Source: Lottia gigantea (taxonomy: Eukaryota; Mollusca; Gastropoda; Lottiidae). Taken from it: DNA of 64,000 nucleotides. Each line of letters opens with the position of its first letter. Positions within the stretch are counted from its first letter, which is position 1. The stretch spans positions 1,024,678 to 1,088,677 of the forward strand of contig NW_008710536.1 of NCBI RefSeq assembly GCF_000327385.1, in the 5' to 3' direction. Shown here piece by piece: positions 1-9,591 of this stretch. A program made the translations under genes and the position numbers. A model generated the notes under the pieces. That model worked only from the letters and a program-made list of their open reading frames with translations, had not been told where the DNA came from and did no database searches.

Positions 1-1490
1 TTATTACTTTCTGTTTGTGAAATATATTCCTTTAATACGTTACAAATTTCATCCATTTTGTTCGTTTCAAATGATTTTCTATTTGCCGAAACTCTTCCTC
101 CTTTAATAGATTGTCTGATAAAATTTCTTATAAAAGGATTAGTGTGCGAATAAACTTTTTCTATATTTTCTTTTTCGGTATGTTTCGCAACCATTCTAGT
201 AGTTTCATACCATTCTTCTTCCACCATTTCTTTATCGTAATGATATAAATAATACCAACCCTTTAAAGATAAAGATGGAGCCGTTAGATTATTTGACATA
301 TTTTGGTTTACAACTTCTTTCGTGACTTGGTTGTATTTTATCAAACAAGCTCCCAAACAGAGAGTGTCTCTCTTGGCGTAAGGTTCCCATTCGTGTCTCA
401 ATTCCTCCCAGTTGTCTTGCGTGTATTTAGCGATATCTACGTCGGCAATCTTTCTCAAATTCGCGGGCAGATTGGAAGAATTTCCCCATGCAGCCAAACT
501 AGAGGATTCGTGTTGATAGGAACACGTGAAATTAATATGTTGTAAATAATTACCCTTTATTTCTTTCTGTCTTTTCCATATTTTCTGTAAATCTTCATCT
601 GTGTATGGATTAGATAAAGGAAAAGATAGAATTCCTCTGGGTGTTTTTAAAGGGCAATGCGTTAGTTTTTTTGTATTTTTAAGCACGATCCAGTTGTCGA
701 AACCACTGCCGTTATGAGAAATTAATATTAATCTCTTTCTATCATATTGACCTAAATATTTCAACATTTGATCTATACAATCTGTACCTACAAATAGTTC
801 TACTACATTCATTAGTTTATCATGAAATTCTTCTGGAACATTATCAGTAGGAAAGATATTTTTTTCTAACTTTTTTCTTAGTTTTTCTAAATTAATTAAA
901 GTGCAGGCATAAGAAATTGCTCTTCGACTTTTTTTTTCTGAATACGTTTCGCAATCCCAAGCGAATAACGCATCATCACTCATACTCGAAAGCACGTTTA
1001 GTTTGAGAGGTGAAACCTGTGTTACTGCGTTGTCGTCTCTACACGTTTTCCACACCTGTTCGTAATTGTCTTCTATTTCTTGAATTCCCAAACTTTTTTG
1101 GCTTCTTCTAATCAGACAGAAATGCGAATTGTGTAAGTAAAAAACCCAATCTAATTCATCGTGAACGTCTCTGGGATGAAAATGTCTGTTTTTGGGATTA
1201 TAAATTTGAAACGAAGTGTTAAATTTCTTGTTGAATTCCTTCATTCTAGCACAAGTCATCACTCCTTTTCTATTTGCTTTTGAAAACCCGTTGATGTATT
1301 CTTGAAATTTACACGTTAAATCTTTGTTCAAAACACGATTGACGCATTTGATAAAACAGTGACCATCTGTAGGTATATAACAATTTTCGCCTTCGTATTC
1401 ATTTATCTTTTTAAGTAGATCAGTTCCTCCTCTACCAACTCTCGACCTTTTGATTTCTATCAATGTTTCATCGTGTTCGATTTTATTCAT
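1..1490 (-). CDS. Family-B DNA polymerase, N-terminal part (copy A fossil)
   Basis: The minus-strand frame begins with ATG at 1488-1490 and continues off the left edge. It encodes the N-terminal and exonuclease side of a Polinton/adintovirus protein-primed DNA polymerase. The assignment rests on its clear match, near the window edge, with the start of the plus-strand polymerase part at 5.75 kb (shared run GGRVSANRKSFETNKMDEIC) and on an exonuclease-like stretch with FAWDCET. The first 130 residues include TDGHCFIKC and, further on, HNSHFCLIRR. These resemble the Cys and His boxes of OTU-type cysteine proteases, but that is only a suggestion. The polymerase palm motifs of this copy would lie outside the window. 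Confidence 0.75.
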   Translation of the reverse strand, partial: MNKIEHDETLIEIKRSRVGRGGTDLLKKINEYEGENCYIPTDGHCFIKCVNRVLNKDLTCKFQEYINGFSKANRKGVMTCARMKEFNKKFNTSFQIYNPKNRHFHPRDVHDELDWVFYLHNSHFCLIRRSQKSLGIQEIEDNYEQVWKTCRDDNAVTQVSPLKLNVLSSMSDDALFAWDCETYSEKKSRRAISYACTLINLEKLRKKLEKNIFPTDNVPEEFHDKLMNVVELFVGTDCIDQMLKYLGQYDRKRLILISHNGSGFDNWIVLKNTKKLTHCPLKTPRGILSFPLSNPYTDEDLQKIWKRQKEIKGNYLQHINFTCSYQHESSSLAAWGNSSNLPANLRKIADVDIAKYTQDNWEELRHEWEPYAKRDTLCLGACLIKYNQVTKEVVNQNMSNNLTAPSLSLKGWYYLYHYDKEMVEEEWYETTRMVAKHTEKENIEKVYSHTNPFIRNFIRQSIKGGRVSANRKSFETNKMDEICNVLKEYISQTESN

Positions 1491-1519
1491 ATCTTTTTAA
1501 GTATATATTTTTGATTATT

Positions 1520-1961
1520 TCTTTATTTTGACCGCTGATATTTCTGTATGGAATTTGTCCAAAATTTCATTGAATTCTTTTAATTCTTCAACTGTTATGT
1601 TCTTGTCTTCTCTCGATCTTTCGAAAAAGATGTACAATTGATTAAGATACATATTCAAGATATCCGTTTTCTTTTTATAATGAGCTTTCTTTTTGCTCGT
1701 GAAACCTAAAGTGATGAGACCGCAAGAGGTCGTTTGAACGGCTGTTTATGCAGCCAATACGGTTGGGACGATGACCGGAAGCATTAATCCACCAGTCACG
1801 GCCGTTGCCACCGTTACTCCTACCGTTAGAACTGTGCTCGCTGTTTTGAAAAAAGAATCGATTCTACTCCATGTTTTCCTGCATGTATTGCACTGTCTCA
1901 ACTTTATTTTCAACTCTTCTTGTTTGTCTATCATGTATTGTTGTCTGCTTTCGAGTTCCAT
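1520..1961 (-). CDS. Small element protein with a hydrophobic segment (fossil)
   Basis: Minus-strand coding of copy A. The longest open part is 1746-1961 (71 residues, start ATG at 1959-1961). It begins with a charged helical stretch and ends with a Val/Thr/Ala-rich hydrophobic segment that could cross or disturb a membrane. Coding-like sequence continues below 1746. It lies directly downstream of the fibre-like gene, with about ten bases between. I do not recognise the family. Small membrane-active virion proteins are common in such elements, so that is a possible role, but it is inference. Confidence 0.4.
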
Positions 1962-1972
1962 TTTTTAAGTCG

Positions 1973-3679
1973 TTAAATTAAGTTAATTTCCGATAAACCA
2001 AACCCTTCGAGAATCCTAGCATTATTAAACTTTTGGATATTCAAAATAAAAACATTTACGCGTACTAACGACATTTCTTTTTTCGTATGGTCCTCTTTAA
2101 GATGATAGGAATATTTTATTTTTTCTTTTTCGATGTTTATCTTGGCTCTAAAAATAAAACCACTAGCCTTAAGCTCGAAGTCGAAATCTTCGGCAAACGA
2201 TAAATATACTATAAACTCTCTTTCTTGTTGACTTTTATGAACATCGATTGAGGTGTATTTTTCACCTAAAGCGAAATACAGTTTTACGTATTCAAAGTCT
2301 GTTGATCGTAAAAACTCATAACTACTCGATTCTTGTAGTGGTGTTGGGTTTTTGATTATTTTAGTTGATGGTGGATTTTCCGTCTCCAATATCATATCTA
2401 AATCTTTGATTCTTATAATATTCTTATTATCTTCTACTTCCATTTTAAAGGTGTCTACATATTTACCATTTTTCGTTTCAATTTCATATATCCCATCCTT
2501 TTTATCAATCAAACGTATATTCTCTTCCAAATTACCATCATTGAATAATGAAATATGTTTGACAGGATTAACGGCACTGATTTGTTTGAAGACTACTTTA
2601 TTGACTTTAACCTTCATGGGAAACTCTATTTGAATCAGACATCTACCTCGAAAAGTAAACGCTTCCGTTTCGCCGATATCGAATAGGTTTTTACCTTCTC
2701 CATCCATGAAAACATCTACTTTTATTTCTACTTTGAATCCGTATTTGTTTGATTTAAATATTATTTGATCATATGGCCTTTCTCCATCTATGACAGTGTC
2801 ACTTTCGAATGGAAGATTGAAATAATACGACTTGTCCGTGACAATAGCTTCTAATTTAGTCTTTCTCTCTTGTCTCAAAAAATCGTCATGAATTCTAGAT
2901 ACCAAAAGATTGACCTGTTCTTTAATATAATTTTTCATATCATCTCGAAATTTATTTTGAAGAAAGTTTTTAATCACACCCACTTCTTTTTCTAATTCGT
3001 CCGTGATTTTAGTACCCAAAGCAGTCAATTGTCGTTTCAACGTATCTTTGTCTATGGGAAGTGTGTTAATTATATCTTGAACATCTGATTTTTGCTTCGC
3101 GATCTTTTCGTTCAAATTGGATATCGAATTTTGTAACTCGGTTTTGTCCGCGGTCTTGTCTAGTTCTGCTAGCAATTCGCCAAGTTTTCTTTCCAAAGCG
3201 GTTAGTTTTCGTTTCAATCTATCCTCGTTTACATTTGGGTTGTCTATTAAACGTTGGACGTCTATTTTTACCTTCGTAATCTTATCGTCTAATTTAGATA
3301 TTAAATTTTGCAACTGACTTGTTTTATCCACTTGAATAAGACGTTTCAAACTCGTTAACTCTTGTTGTAGTTTAGGTTCGTTCACAAGATTTTTAATATT
3401 TTGTCTGAAGTATTTTTTCACGTCATTTATTCTATTTTCAACATGGTCCTTATCTATTTGAATTGCGTTTATTTGATCCAGTAAATATTTCTTGTTCACG
3501 GCATCGTTATCGTTTCCTGGAAACTTTAAATTAGTTATTTTGAAATTGTTCATATCGATATCCCCTTGCAAGGTGTCTCCGATTTGATCCACGAAAAAAG
3601 GTTTCGCTTTGTTTATAAACGTCGTCATTGGATTTTTAGATTCTAGAGGTAAAGACCCTAATCCAAACTTGTTTGCCAT
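1973..3679 (-). CDS. Fibre-like coiled-coil protein of the Polinton fossil
   Basis: An open frame of 568 residues. Residues about 35-65 contain GDTLQGDIDMNNFKITNL followed by DAVNKKYL, which closely resembles the shaft-start motif of phage tail fibres and tail collars. Next comes a long charged heptad-like region (about residues 70-270) with repeated LKRKLTALERKL-type segments, at least three related units, predicted to be a trimeric or dimeric coiled coil. The last 290 residues look beta-rich and have no recognised domain. The organisation (N-terminal anchor, rod, C-terminal head) matches an attachment fibre. No function is proven by the sequence. It sits between the small-protein gene and the protease in copy A. 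Confidence 0.55.
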   Translation of the reverse strand: MANKFGLGSLPLESKNPMTTFINKAKPFFVDQIGDTLQGDIDMNNFKITNLKFPGNDNDAVNKKYLLDQINAIQIDKDHVENRINDVKKYFRQNIKNLVNEPKLQQELTSLKRLIQVDKTSQLQNLISKLDDKITKVKIDVQRLIDNPNVNEDRLKRKLTALERKLGELLAELDKTADKTELQNSISNLNEKIAKQKSDVQDIINTLPIDKDTLKRQLTALGTKITDELEKEVGVIKNFLQNKFRDDMKNYIKEQVNLLVSRIHDDFLRQERKTKLEAIVTDKSYYFNLPFESDTVIDGERPYDQIIFKSNKYGFKVEIKVDVFMDGEGKNLFDIGETEAFTFRGRCLIQIEFPMKVKVNKVVFKQISAVNPVKHISLFNDGNLEENIRLIDKKDGIYEIETKNGKYVDTFKMEVEDNKNIIRIKDLDMILETENPPSTKIIKNPTPLQESSSYEFLRSTDFEYVKLYFALGEKYTSIDVHKSQQEREFIVYLSFAEDFDFELKASGFIFRAKINIEKEKIKYSYHLKEDHTKKEMSLVRVNVFILNIQKFNNARILEGFGLSEINLI

Positions 3680-3689
3680 TTTTATTAAG

Positions 3690-4105
3690 TTAAATTTATT
3701 ATAATTTCTTCAAACTTTTCTCCCAAACTCAACCGATATAAAACCCAAAGCGACAGTTGTCCACACAGCTTTTGTCCTGGCATTTGAATTTGAAACGTAG
3801 AACATTTGATTGGTTTGCTAGTCAATTTCGTTATCTCTTCTGTCGGTTCTAGACCGAAAGAATCAAAGAAATAAAAGTTATTCGAAGAATCTTTGTGTAG
3901 AGCAGAGTGATGAACTCCTTTTTGATCCGAAGTATGAATGTTTGTGATGGCGTAAAATTTACCTTTTTTGTATTTCAGTTCATCAATTTCATCTCACATG
4001 CAATAATAAAACGGCGAGACGTTCAACTCCTTGGCCCATTTCACAAGTTGAAAGTTTGTGGTCGTGTCTTTTCCGTATTTATCGAGAAATGCATTCATTT
4101 TTTAA
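3690..4105 (-). pseudogene. Adenain-like cysteine protease (fossil)
   Basis: Minus-strand sequence with the hallmarks of the adenovirus-type/Ulp1-like maturation protease found in Polintons and adintoviruses. There is an HHSALHKDSSNNFYFFDSFG-type stretch with the catalytic His and the conserved Asp-Ser-Phe-Gly. About 50 residues later comes a QMPGQKLCGQL-type stretch carrying the Gln and nucleophile Cys. In the living family this enzyme cleaves capsid precursor proteins during virion maturation. The gene is a broken fossil. The call rests on motif order and spacing. Confidence 0.65.
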
Positions 4106-4348
4106 GTTGATTTTTTTGAGGTGTTTTTCGAAGTAGGCGGTAAGTATTGCTGAAGACCCAATTGACGAAATATATACGTAGTTTGTGTTTGAAAAGACTT
4201 GTATAACATTCTGATAAAACACATTCAATAATATTTTGAAGATAAATTTACATTTGAATTTAAAAAATCTTAATTTAAGAGAGCGAAAATGCCTGTCGAC
4301 ATCTAAATTTCTTAACCTTTTATCTAAATCTTCATTTTCGAGATTCAT
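4079..4348 (-). CDS. Unknown 89-residue element protein (fossil)
   Basis: Small minus-strand frame lying between the phospholipase/integrase frame and the protease, overlapping the protease start by a few codons. It begins with an acidic stretch (NLENEDLDKRL), followed by a basic Lys/Arg/Phe-rich middle and a weakly hydrophobic region. No motif is recognised. Its position and tight packing fit a small accessory protein of copy A. The overlap with the neighbouring gene is typical for compact viral genomes. Confidence 0.35.
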   Translation of the reverse strand: MNLENEDLDKRLRNLDVDRHFRSLKLRFFKFKCKFIFKILLNVFYQNVIQVFSNTNYVYISSIGSSAILTAYFEKHLKKINLKNECISR

Positions 4349-4372
4349 TTTTAAAAGTCAGTTTTTTGAAGT

Positions 4373-5269
4373 TCATTTATAAAACCTTCCTATGATTTGT
4401 TCTTTGTCTTGATCGATCAATTCATACGTGGGAGGTGATGTGCTGTTTACTTTATCAACGATGAATATCTCGTTAGTCCAATAGCCGACGTAACCTTTCT
4501 GAAACAATGATTTATATTCAAAAATACGAACTCGATCTCCAACTTTGAATTTGGGTTTAATATTCAAATTGCTAATCTCGTTTTCAAAGTTGTTTCGAGT
4601 GTTGACGGACTTTATGATATTCGGGTTATTAGAGGCTTGCGTTGGCGTCACACCTATAGACGAATGTATTTTGTTATTGTATTCGTCGACAACAACTGGT
4701 AATATTTTAAGCCATTTTTGAGATTTCAATTCCGTGAATTTCTTGAATAATTTGCTTTTAAGAGTCCTGTTGAATCTTTCTATCACTACAGCCTTACCTT
4801 CGTTATGCGTGTCAAAAACTTTGACTTTGAGGTAATGTTTGTTTTTTCGAAATTCTTTGTGAATCTCGTCTGCTATGCCCATACCCAATTTCAATTTTGC
4901 CTTCAAGAGTTTTATGATAAGAACCCTCTGTAATTTCGCTTTGAAAGTGGGATTGGGAATATTTTCGAGTTCGTCTATCATTTGTTTGTCTGCTTGGTGT
5001 CTGAATGTTATGTCTTTGTTTCTGTACAGTATGTCGTGTTTGAGCGCTGCTGCGTCAACTCTATTAACGGGTTCTTCCCCTGGTTTGGGAATATCATTTT
5101 CGTCTAAACGCAGATCTAACCTAGTGCCTGGACCTGTATAATTGTGCCCTGGGAGATGTTTTTCTCCGGGATATTTTGCCCATGGGAATCCAGGAAGAGA
5201 ACCCAATGACTTTTGAATGTCTCCCGCACCGAAATACGTTTTAGGAGGATGGACATTTATTAAAGACAT
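4373..5269 (-). CDS. Parvovirus-type phospholipase A2 domain and retroviral-type integrase C-terminal part in one frame (fossil)
   Basis: A single open frame of 298 residues. Residues about 30-100 match a parvovirus VP1-type phospholipase A2: a glycine-rich calcium loop (YTGPGTRLDLR) and the catalytic HD box (VDAAALKHDILYRN). Such domains help virions cross membranes and are known in adintoviruses. From about residue 140 the frame switches to the C-terminal half of a DDE (rve-type) integrase, with VIERFNRTLKSKL, the DEYNNKIHSSIGVTPTQA box, and a small SH3/chromo-like end (KFKVGDRVRIF). The N-terminal half of the integrase catalytic core is not in this frame. The two parts could be a true fusion or a deletion junction in a fossil. 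I consider the junction more likely. Confidence 0.75.
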   Translation of the reverse strand: MSLINVHPPKTYFGAGDIQKSLGSLPGFPWAKYPGEKHLPGHNYTGPGTRLDLRLDENDIPKPGEEPVNRVDAAALKHDILYRNKDITFRHQADKQMIDELENIPNPTFKAKLQRVLIIKLLKAKLKLGMGIADEIHKEFRKNKHYLKVKVFDTHNEGKAVVIERFNRTLKSKLFKKFTELKSQKWLKILPVVVDEYNNKIHSSIGVTPTQASNNPNIIKSVNTRNNFENEISNLNIKPKFKVGDRVRIFEYKSLFQKGYVGYWTNEIFIVDKVNSTSPPTYELIDQDKEQIIGRFYK

Positions 5270-5674
5270 ATTTGTTCAATAAACACTATATATTTTTAAT
5301 ACGAAAGATTTAATACAAGGAGAAAACTATTCAAGCGATAGAAATGAATCATTAGATCTTTTCACTTCATCTACTCCTGAGGAAATTTGTTGTTTGAGAC
5401 AAAATTGGCCACTTTCGGGATGAGAGATGTTAGCGCAGAGAAGAAACCGTCTCCTTCGAATTTTTTTGTTTTTTTGTTTTAAAATTAAAGACATTTTTAA
5501 TGCGGTTATTTTATACTGTATTATTATTAGTGATTCTTGTCTGTGGTTTGGGTAATTTATAATACAGTTTGGGGTGGGAGTGTGTTATAATACATTTTTA
5601 ACAGTTTGGGGAGTCTGTTATAATACATTTTTAACAGTTTCGGGAAGTTTGTTATAATACATTTTAACTGTTGT
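5270..5674. repeat. Spacer between element copies with a 33-bp tandem repeat
   Basis: No coding sequence seen. From about 5555 to 5670 a unit of roughly 33 bp (core GTTATAATACATTTTTAACA) is repeated about three times with small changes. It ends where the nested palindrome starts. The stretch separates minus-strand copy A from plus-strand copy B and may be terminal or junction sequence of one of them. Confidence 0.55.
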
Positions 5675-5745
5675 GTCTTTTCCGATATGACGCATTGAAA
5701 AAGCTGCGCATGCGCAGAAGTGAAATGCGTCATATCCGAAAAGAC
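5675..5745. repeat. Nested palindrome at the Polinton copy junction
   Basis: The arms 5675-5696 and 5724-5745 are inverted repeats of 22 bp with one mismatch (GTCTTTTCCGATATGACGCA and its complement). The 27-bp loop itself contains a perfect 14-bp palindrome, CTGCGCATGCGCAG, at 5704-5717. Similarity of copy B to the copy A polymerase begins only a few bases after the right arm. It could be a relic of an element terminus or a rearrangement hotspot. Confidence 0.7.
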
Positions 5746-5747
5746 AT

Positions 5748-7333
5748 ATACTACTGAAAGTACTAGAATGGTTCCGAAACACACCGAAAAAGAAAACGTA
5801 GAAAAAGTTTACTCACATACTCACCCTTTTATAAGATATTTTATCAGACACAGTATTAAAGGAGGAAGAGTTTCGGCAAATCGAAAATCATTTGAAACGA
5901 ATAAAATGGATGAAATTTGTAATATATTAAAGGAATACACTGAAACAGCAAATGATAATATAATTGATTTATTCAAAGAATATGGCGCTAGCACGAAAGA
6001 TAAAACGGAGGTTCACTCGAGACTTAAAAAAATAAAATGTACTGAACTAATGGCCTTTGATGCTAACGGTTTGTACGCTTCCGCCATGTCGGATTTAGAT
6101 AGCGAATATCCGAGAGAGGAAAGTGGAAGACCGTTTCTACCGGAAGAAAATAAAGAATTTGTCAAGCTCTTTAATGAACAGAAATTCAGACCTAAAACTG
6201 CTATTTTAAAAGTCTGGTTTGAATATCCCAAAAACATGTTCTTCCAACCCATACCAGCTAAAGATAAAATCACTTACACGAATAAAGAAGGTAAAAAGGA
6301 AACTGACACTAAAATCAGATTCACAAATGGTTTCTGTCACGACGTTTTAACATCGGTCGATATTCAAGAAATAGTGAAAGCCGGTGGACGAATTATTAGA
6401 ATATTAGATGGTATAGTATACGAAGAAATTTTTAAAACTCCACCATATAGAGATTATATTTTAATTTTAAGAGATCTTAGAAATAAATATAAACGAGAAG
6501 GTAATAGTGTGGGTAGTAATTGCATGAAATTATTCGGCAATTCGTTGTATGGTAAATCTATTCAGAAGGATATAACTACATCGAGACATCTATGGAGTGA
6601 AGCGACTTTAAAAGCCAACTACGATTCACACGTCAAAAGCTATGAAAAAGTAAATGATAGTCAATATATAGTTGAGATAAATGAAGAAGAAAAAGAATTT
6701 ATTCCTCCTAAATCTACACGACTAACACCTAGTCATTTGGGATCATTCGTTTTATCTCACAGTAAAAAAATAATGAATAATGTTATTCGCGTGATAGATG
6801 GATTTTATAAGCCTGAAATATACTATACGGATACCGATAGTTTATACATTTCGTCTAGCAATTGGGATAAATTAAATGAAGGTGGGTTGGTGTCCGAAAA
6901 TGATTATTGTAAAGGAAAGAATGATTACGGTGATGGTGGAATTATATTTGGTTTATATTTAGCGCCAATAGTTAAATACAATATCATTCTAACTTCCGAT
7001 GGTGTTTTAAAAGAAAAGAAAACGTTTAAGGGTTACTCTAAAGATAAGATATCCGTAGAAGATTATATTCGATTAGCTAGTGGACTCGATGTAACGAATG
7101 AATTTAAGAAACCTTGGGTAAAAAGTTTCACCAAATGGAGTAGTTATTCCAAAGGATGATGATAAACAAAAGAAAGTTTTTAGAAGTTATATAAATCTCG
7201 TTAAGAGAAAAGCACCAAACAGTGAAGGAATCATGTATCCTTACAACGACGGAAAAGAATTGAACTTGGATGAAAACTACGAATTTGATGATTTCGATTA
7301 CCTTACTATTCAAGAAGAGAATGAAGAGTGTTA
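5748..7333 (+). pseudogene. Family-B DNA polymerase, polymerase-domain part (copy B fossil)
   Basis: Plus-strand polymerase part of a Polinton/adintovirus element. The longest open stretch lies within 5720-7159. Recognisable family-B features in order are FDANGLYASAMSD (motif A type), the KLFGNSLYGKS box (motif B type) and YYTDTDSLY (motif C, two catalytic Asp). In living elements this enzyme copies the element genome, probably by protein priming. The N-terminal exonuclease side is absent from this copy: similarity begins just after the palindrome at 5745. The part is broken. It faces the minus-strand penton-like gene tail to tail. Confidence 0.85.
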
Positions 7334-8045
7334 ATTTTTTTGTTTTAAATGAAGTTGAATAACAATTTCCTCGTTACCAAAATCTATAAACCTATTTTTA
7401 CCACTTTTGATTTCCAGATTTATATCTTTAATCATAAAGGAATTATATGGTAAATACGTCGTTTGAAATGGTTTCTCTATAATTCTATATCCTATCGGTA
7501 CAGTGAATGTTGGAAGACTGTAAATAATCTGACGTTTGTATTTATTGAAAAATCCACCGTTTATCAAATTGCAATGTATATTTATCACATCAATATCATT
7601 CTCGATATTAGCTTTGTGTGGTGGATTGGGTGTATAGTTGTTTATCAAATCCTAGTAACGTATTCAATTAATTTTCTACGTTGAAATCAACTTGACTTTT
7701 ATTTCTTAATATCAATTTTATTTTGTTCAGATTCAAATTACCTTCGAATTCAATATTGTTTTTACCATTGACACTTCCTCCATATTCAGATAGGTATTCG
7801 TTAATGGCTATGTATTCGTAGCTTCCTGGTAGTAAACTTATGGTTTTGAACGTAACTCCGTTATCTGTTGATATTTTTATTTGGTTATTTTTTTCGTTGA
7901 TATTTCTAATGGAATTGTAAACAGAGAAATATTTTAAACCCAATTCATATTCTTGATTGCGATCGAGTTCGTACTCATAATTTAGAGGTAATTTAATGTC
8001 TGATTTATTTGAGGTGGGGACGAATAGTTGATCTTTATTTGACAT
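7331..8045 (-). pseudogene. Penton/minor-capsid-like protein (fossil)
   Basis: Minus-strand sequence resembling the penton (single jelly-roll minor capsid) protein of Polintons and adintoviruses. It has an N-terminal MSNKDQLFVPTSNKS-type start and a YELGLKYFSVYNSIRNI-type strand. The C-terminal part contains YRIIEKPFQTTYLP and FIDFGNEEIVIQLHLK. It probably formed the five-fold vertices of the capsid. It is the last virion gene before the oppositely oriented polymerase part. Broken. The assignment is by resemblance and gene order, so moderate. Confidence 0.5.
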
Positions 8046-8168
8046 TTTTAATCAGGCTTTTATAATCATTTTTATCTATGATACCTTTTCCTAGGAGTCT
8101 TTTTAATATACAATTTACTTCATTATATTGTCTGTGCGATCGATGACCTTCTTTCATTGCCGCTAATA

Positions 8169-8540
8169 TTACTCGTAATCTATTAAGTACTTCCTCGTTC
8201 TGTCGGATAAAAACGTTATACCTTGTCCACTGTTGTCTCTAGCTATCTCCTCTTCCAATTCGTCTATTTCTTGTATGATTGGTGGATAATTTTCTCCATA
8301 AGCAATAAGTTTTGTTATATATTTATCAACATCTTCTAATCTTTTTGTGTCGCGTCCTGTCCTTTTAATTAGATGTAGAAATTTTGAGTATGCTACTAAA
8401 TCCTTGTAATCGGCAATATGAAAATCCTCACCATTCATTAAATCTATTAATCCTTCTGTTGTTGTAAATATAAAGTCTTTTGTATCGATTTTGAATAAAG
8501 GGTAAAATTTTTCAAATTTTATTCTATATCCATTAAACAA
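8169..8540 (-). CDS. Unknown virion-region protein (fossil)
   Basis: Frame of 123 residues between the penton-like and ATPase genes. It contains FIFTTTEGLIDLMNG, a Lys/Arg-rich middle and an acidic EIDELEEEIARDN stretch likely to be helical. Similar short proteins with a 'GLIDL...Y' segment occur next to the packaging genes in these elements, but I cannot name a function. Flanking sequence on both sides (8046-8168 and 8541-8877) also looks like degraded minus-strand coding sequence, including a short lysine-rich segment with a possible start near 8845. Confidence 0.4.
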   Translation of the reverse strand: MFNGYRIKFEKFYPLFKIDTKDFIFTTTEGLIDLMNGEDFHIADYKDLVAYSKFLHLIKRTGRDTKRLEDVDKYITKLIAYGENYPPIIQEIDELEEEIARDNSGQGITFLSDRTRKYLIDYE

Positions 8541-8877
8541 TAAACCTTGATTATCAACGATTGGTGAAATGCTCTTTCGTAAATCTGGTTCAGGGTTTGA
8601 AAAATGATAATTTATATCATCTAATGTCCTAATTATATTACCATCATATTCAATGGGCTATTCTATTTGATAAGGAGAAGGAAACGGTGGTTGTTGAATT
8701 TATTTAGGTTCTAATTTCTTTTTAATATCCTCTTGAGATTTTAATATGGGTTGAAATAGAGTTTGTAGATTTTGGGTCTTTATTTTATTCTTAGCTTTGA
8801 TATATTCTTTGTTTCTTTTTAAAATATTATTCCAATCGCTACTCATTTTTAAAAAAATAAAATTTAACAAATGTCTG

Positions 8878-9580
8878 TCATAACTCTTTCACCCGCAGGT
8901 TTTCTAGTATTAACGAATATATATCCATGTTCATCTGGGTTTTTCCATTGAGCTTTACAATTCTTTTAAATGAATCTCTGTCCATTCCGTGATTTATCAA
9001 CTGAATGATTTGAGATAAATCTTTATCGTTTAATTCAAATAATAAAAAACAATTTGCATTTTTTCTAATAAACATAGAATCCATCCCGTAAAAAGATTGG
9101 GATTGGTATATGCAATGACAGTTGTGATGTCTTCCTTTCGTGAAGAATTCTTGTTGAACAGCTTGATTTCTTTGCGCTACGCAGTCGTCAAACAATATTA
9201 AGTTCTTTCGTTTGCTATCAATATTAGACAAGTCTAGATCATTAACATTTTTCGTAAGAAAACTTTTATATCCGTTGGTTTCTTTCCTTCGATGTAGTTA
9301 TCTATGATATCTTTTATTGCCACTTCTTCTTCGTTTTCTTCGTAATATTGAAATAGTTCTTGAACATCTTTCTTTGGTATATATTCAAAGCTTTGAGAAA
9401 TTGATAATACGATTGCTCTGGTGTTGTTGTGTAGATATACAAAGAATCGAAATCTAAAAAGTTTGGTGTTGTCAACATGTTAAAAGTGAGATGAGTTTTC
9501 CCAGAACCCGAACTACCGCATATACACATGAGCATTGGGTTATTAGGAAATATTTCTGAATGATTAAATTTTTTACCCAT
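8878..9580 (-). pseudogene. FtsK/HerA-type genome-packaging ATPase (fossil)
   Basis: A32-like packaging ATPase of the Polinton/adintovirus lineage. The Walker A box GSSGSGKTHL stands near the start of the 9314-9580 part and the Walker B-like NLILFDDC near the start of the 8878-9231 part, followed by a NCHCIYQSQSF segment typical of the sensor/Arg-finger region. In living relatives this motor pumps DNA into the capsid. Broken. Confidence 0.8.
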
Positions 9581-9591
9581 TTTTTATTATT

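Larger units (their letters stand above)
1..5674 (-). mobile_element. Fossil Polinton/adintovirus-type element, copy A
   Basis: A run of minus-strand frames with the gene set of Polinton/Maverick (adintovirus-like) elements: family-B DNA polymerase N-terminal part, a fibre-like coiled-coil protein, an adenain-type protease, small proteins, and a phospholipase-A2/integrase frame. Genes are tightly packed with short AT-rich spacers, unlike the intron-rich host genes in the rest of the window. The element runs off the left edge, so its left terminus is unseen. It is a broken fossil with at least one or two breaks in the part seen. Most frames are still long and open, which suggests an insertion of modest age. 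Family assignment is from recognised motifs, not from a search. Confidence 0.85.

Noticed and set aside
303-545. Plus-strand frame of 80 codons at the left edge
   Set aside because: Antisense shadow of the copy A polymerase sequence.
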